Of a stretch of DNA of 7,659 nucleotides, positions 6,361 to 7,659 are shown in pieces (within the stretch, counting starts at the first letter, position 1; every line of letters begins with the position of its first letter). Both the position numbers and the translations under genes were made by a program. Origin of the DNA: an uncultured bacterium (GTDB lineage Bacteria > Planctomycetota > Phycisphaerae > Phycisphaerales > SM1A02). The notes below the pieces were generated by a model. That model did not search any database and had not been told where the DNA came from. It was given only the letters and a program-made list of their open reading frames with translations. The stretch spans positions 1 through 7,659 of the forward strand of contig CAIPQY010000017.1 in the NCBI GenBank assembly GCA_903867275.1. The letters are read 5' to 3'.

Positions 6361-7283
6361 GACGCGGCCCCCTCGACGGGCATCAGGCCCAGCGCACGCA
6401 GATCCTCCACGGGCTCCTCGAAGCTGCAGCTGCCGAAGCTCTTGATGAACTGCCGACGCGCCTCGTCGATCTCGCGCAGCGTCACGCGCGCCTTGTTCCA
6501 AGCGGCACCATCGGCGTCAAACTTGAACGCCTTCGGGTCGCGTTCCTCCAGGATCTGCTCCAGCCCCGCGCGGTCCAGGCGCTCATGAAAGCGCAGACAC
6601 GCACCAAGGAACACACCCAGGAATCCGAACTGGTCGCAACCAACCTTGTCGTTGTGGTTGCGTGCCGGGTGATGCAAACCAGCCGTGGCCTTCAAAGGCA
6701 CGTTGGCCGCAGCTGCCGAGTCGATGAACAGCGCCAGTTGCGCCGGGGTTGGATGCGCTGCGGCAGCCGTGCCACCGGTACGCACCTTGGCGCCCGCGTC
6801 GTAGCCGCTCAACGCCGCAATGGCGCCGCGCGGATCGGTGTCCCACGGAATCTCGACCCACGCCTCAAAGCCTTCGGGAATGCGCTCCAAACACTCGGCG
6901 ATGATGGCTCCGCTGGCGGCCTTGCTCTCGATGGCGTCGATCACCGCCGAGGTACCGCCCTTGCGGTTGTACGCCGCATTGAACGCCTCGATGGTCTCCA
7001 GATCGTGATCCAGCGCCTCTTCCTGCAGCGGCGACACCAGCGCCGTGATGCGCCAGGCGTCGTCGCGAGCCGAACTGCCCTGCTTGGCGAACAGGTCTTC
7101 GGTGAAACGGTCGAATTCGGCCAGACGCTTCACCGGAACCACGAAGCGCCCAAGCATCCAACGTTGTTCGCAGGTGCGATGCTTGGCGTAGTGCTCCAAC
7201 GCGGGTCGCATGTCCAGCTCCGCCGGCGGAAAAAGGCCTGCGTAGTCGATCGTCTCCTCCATCAGTCGTTGCAGCGAGCGCAT
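6357..7283 (-). CDS. Uncharacterised conserved protein coupled to fumarylacetoacetase
   Basis: This 308-residue soluble protein has no signal peptide or membrane segment. I do not recognise a named domain, though similar proteins annotated only as hypothetical are familiar to me in planctomycetes and actinobacteria. Motif-like segments are DYAGLFPPAELDM (13-25), FVVPVKRL (47-54), WVEIPWDTD (142-150), AKVRTGG (165-171), PLKATAGLHHPAR (196-208), DQFGFLGVFLGA (217-228) and the C-terminal FGSCSFEEPVEDLRALGL (283-300). Alternating strand/helix segments ending in short polar motifs (VEIP, KVRTGG, KATAGLHH) suggest a TIM-barrel-like enzyme, an inference. The ATG at 7283 has AGG eight bases upstream; an ATG at 7262 (residue 8) is an alternative. 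The stop overlaps the fumarylacetoacetase ATG (ATGA). That makes a role in homogentisate or aromatic amino-acid catabolism plausible, but function is unproven. Confidence 0.92.
   Translation of the reverse strand: MRSLQRLMEETIDYAGLFPPAELDMRPALEHYAKHRTCEQRWMLGRFVVPVKRLAEFDRFTEDLFAKQGSSARDDAWRITALVSPLQEEALDHDLETIEAFNAAYNRKGGTSAVIDAIESKAASGAIIAECLERIPEGFEAWVEIPWDTDPRGAIAALSGYDAGAKVRTGGTAAAAHPTPAQLALFIDSAAAANVPLKATAGLHHPARNHNDKVGCDQFGFLGVFLGACLRFHERLDRAGLEQILEERDPKAFKFDADGAAWNKARVTLREIDEARRQFIKSFGSCSFEEPVEDLRALGLMPVEGAAS
6368..6374 (-). promoter_or_regulatory. fahA: Ribosome binding site of fumarylacetoacetase
   Basis: GAGGGGG in the last codons of the upstream gene lies seven bases before the ATG at 6360. 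It fixes that start and, with the ATGA overlap, indicates re-initiation or coupled translation. Confidence 0.75.
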
Positions 7284-7336
7284 CCACCAAGCCTAATGCA
7301 TGACACCGTTCCATGCCTGCTCGGTAGCATCGCGCC
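7284..7336. promoter_or_regulatory. Divergent intergenic region upstream of the uncharacterised gene and the ACT-domain gene
   Basis: This 53-base gap separates divergent starts, so at least one promoter on each strand should lie in or overlap it. I see no clear -35/-10 pair. An AGG eight bases before the minus-strand ATG is the only translational signal. No operator-like inverted repeat was found by eye. Confidence 0.35.
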
Positions 7337-7659
7337 ATGCAGTGGAAAAAGGTGACGGACTTCGTGATCCGACTGCCCCACCGGCCGGGCTCGCTGGCCG
7401 CCCTCGCTGCCCGCCTGCGCGCCGCCGATGTGGATGTGCTTGGCATGTGGGGCCCCGTTCAGGGCCGACACACCATGGGCTTTCACTGCATTCCGGAGCG
7501 ACCGGATCAGTTCCGCAGCTTCTGCCGAGATGCCGAACTGGATGCCTACGAGGGCGCGGCGTTTCTGGTGCATGATCCAGCCAAGATGGGCGGCCTGGTG
7601 ACCGCGCTCGATGCCATTGCGCACGCGGGCATCAACATCGACGTGATCCAGAGCATCAC
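7337..7659 (+). CDS. Tandem ACT-domain protein, N-terminal part (3' end outside window)
   Basis: An ATG at 7337 opens a frame that stays open to the right edge (about 107 residues). The first ACT domain runs from about residue 6 to 70, with FVIRLPHRPGSLAALAARL (9-27) carrying the usual strand, Pro-Gly and helix, then ADVDVLGMWGP. The second begins near 76 (FLVHDPAKMGGLVTALDAI) and continues with AGINIDVIQSI, where the window ends. ACT domains bind small ligands, usually amino acids, and regulate enzymes or transcription. Stand-alone pairs are often of unknown partner. Its position next to an aromatic amino-acid degradation locus fits amino-acid sensing, but this is inference. No good Shine-Dalgarno is seen. 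The start is set by the conserved domain beginning almost at once. An alternative is a short regulatory protein ending soon after the edge. Confidence 0.85.
   Translation, partial: MQWKKVTDFVIRLPHRPGSLAALAARLRAADVDVLGMWGPVQGRHTMGFHCIPERPDQFRSFCRDAELDAYEGAAFLVHDPAKMGGLVTALDAIAHAGINIDVIQSI

Noticed and set aside
5326..6588. Plus-strand open frame of 420 codons opposite fumarylacetoacetase
   Set aside because: It is a mirror frame of a GC-rich gene whose active-site residues are all intact on the minus strand; composition is Arg/His/Ala-rich with no motif.

Overview
The window is a GC-rich, densely packed bacterial chromosome segment. It holds ten protein-coding genes, two of them cut by the window edges. 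There is no RNA gene, mobile element or CRISPR array, and the longest non-coding gap is under 90 bases. I cannot fix the organism. The short-form homogentisate dioxygenase, a compact RluA-type synthase and a secreted Ala/Lys/Glu-rich coiled-coil protein would fit a planctomycete (Phycisphaerae-like). The DUF3313-like lipoprotein and TPMT-type methyltransferase are also common in gammaproteobacteria, so the assignment is tentative.

Positions 1-3200 carry five genes, all on the minus strand and closely spaced, probably one transcription unit. In transcription order they are a pseudouridine synthase, a diacylglycerol/lipid kinase-like protein, a DUF3313-like lipoprotein, a TPMT-family SAM methyltransferase, and the N-terminal part of an exported coiled-coil protein. 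They share no obvious pathway. They look like a housekeeping/envelope cluster.

Positions 3283-7283 form a tyrosine/phenylalanine (homogentisate) degradation locus. On the plus strand, homogentisate 1,2-dioxygenase overlaps a DUF192 protein by ATGA. On the minus strand, converging on them, an uncharacterised 308-residue protein overlaps fumarylacetoacetase by ATGA. The two enzymes flanking maleylacetoacetate isomerase in the pathway are present, but the isomerase is not in the window. The uncharacterised protein, translationally coupled to fumarylacetoacetase, is the most interesting item and could be a pathway partner.

From 7337 to the right edge runs a tandem ACT-domain protein on the plus strand, divergent from the uncharacterised gene across a 53-base gap. 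Divergent promoters are expected in 3201-3282 and 7284-7336, but I see no convincing -35/-10 pair in either.
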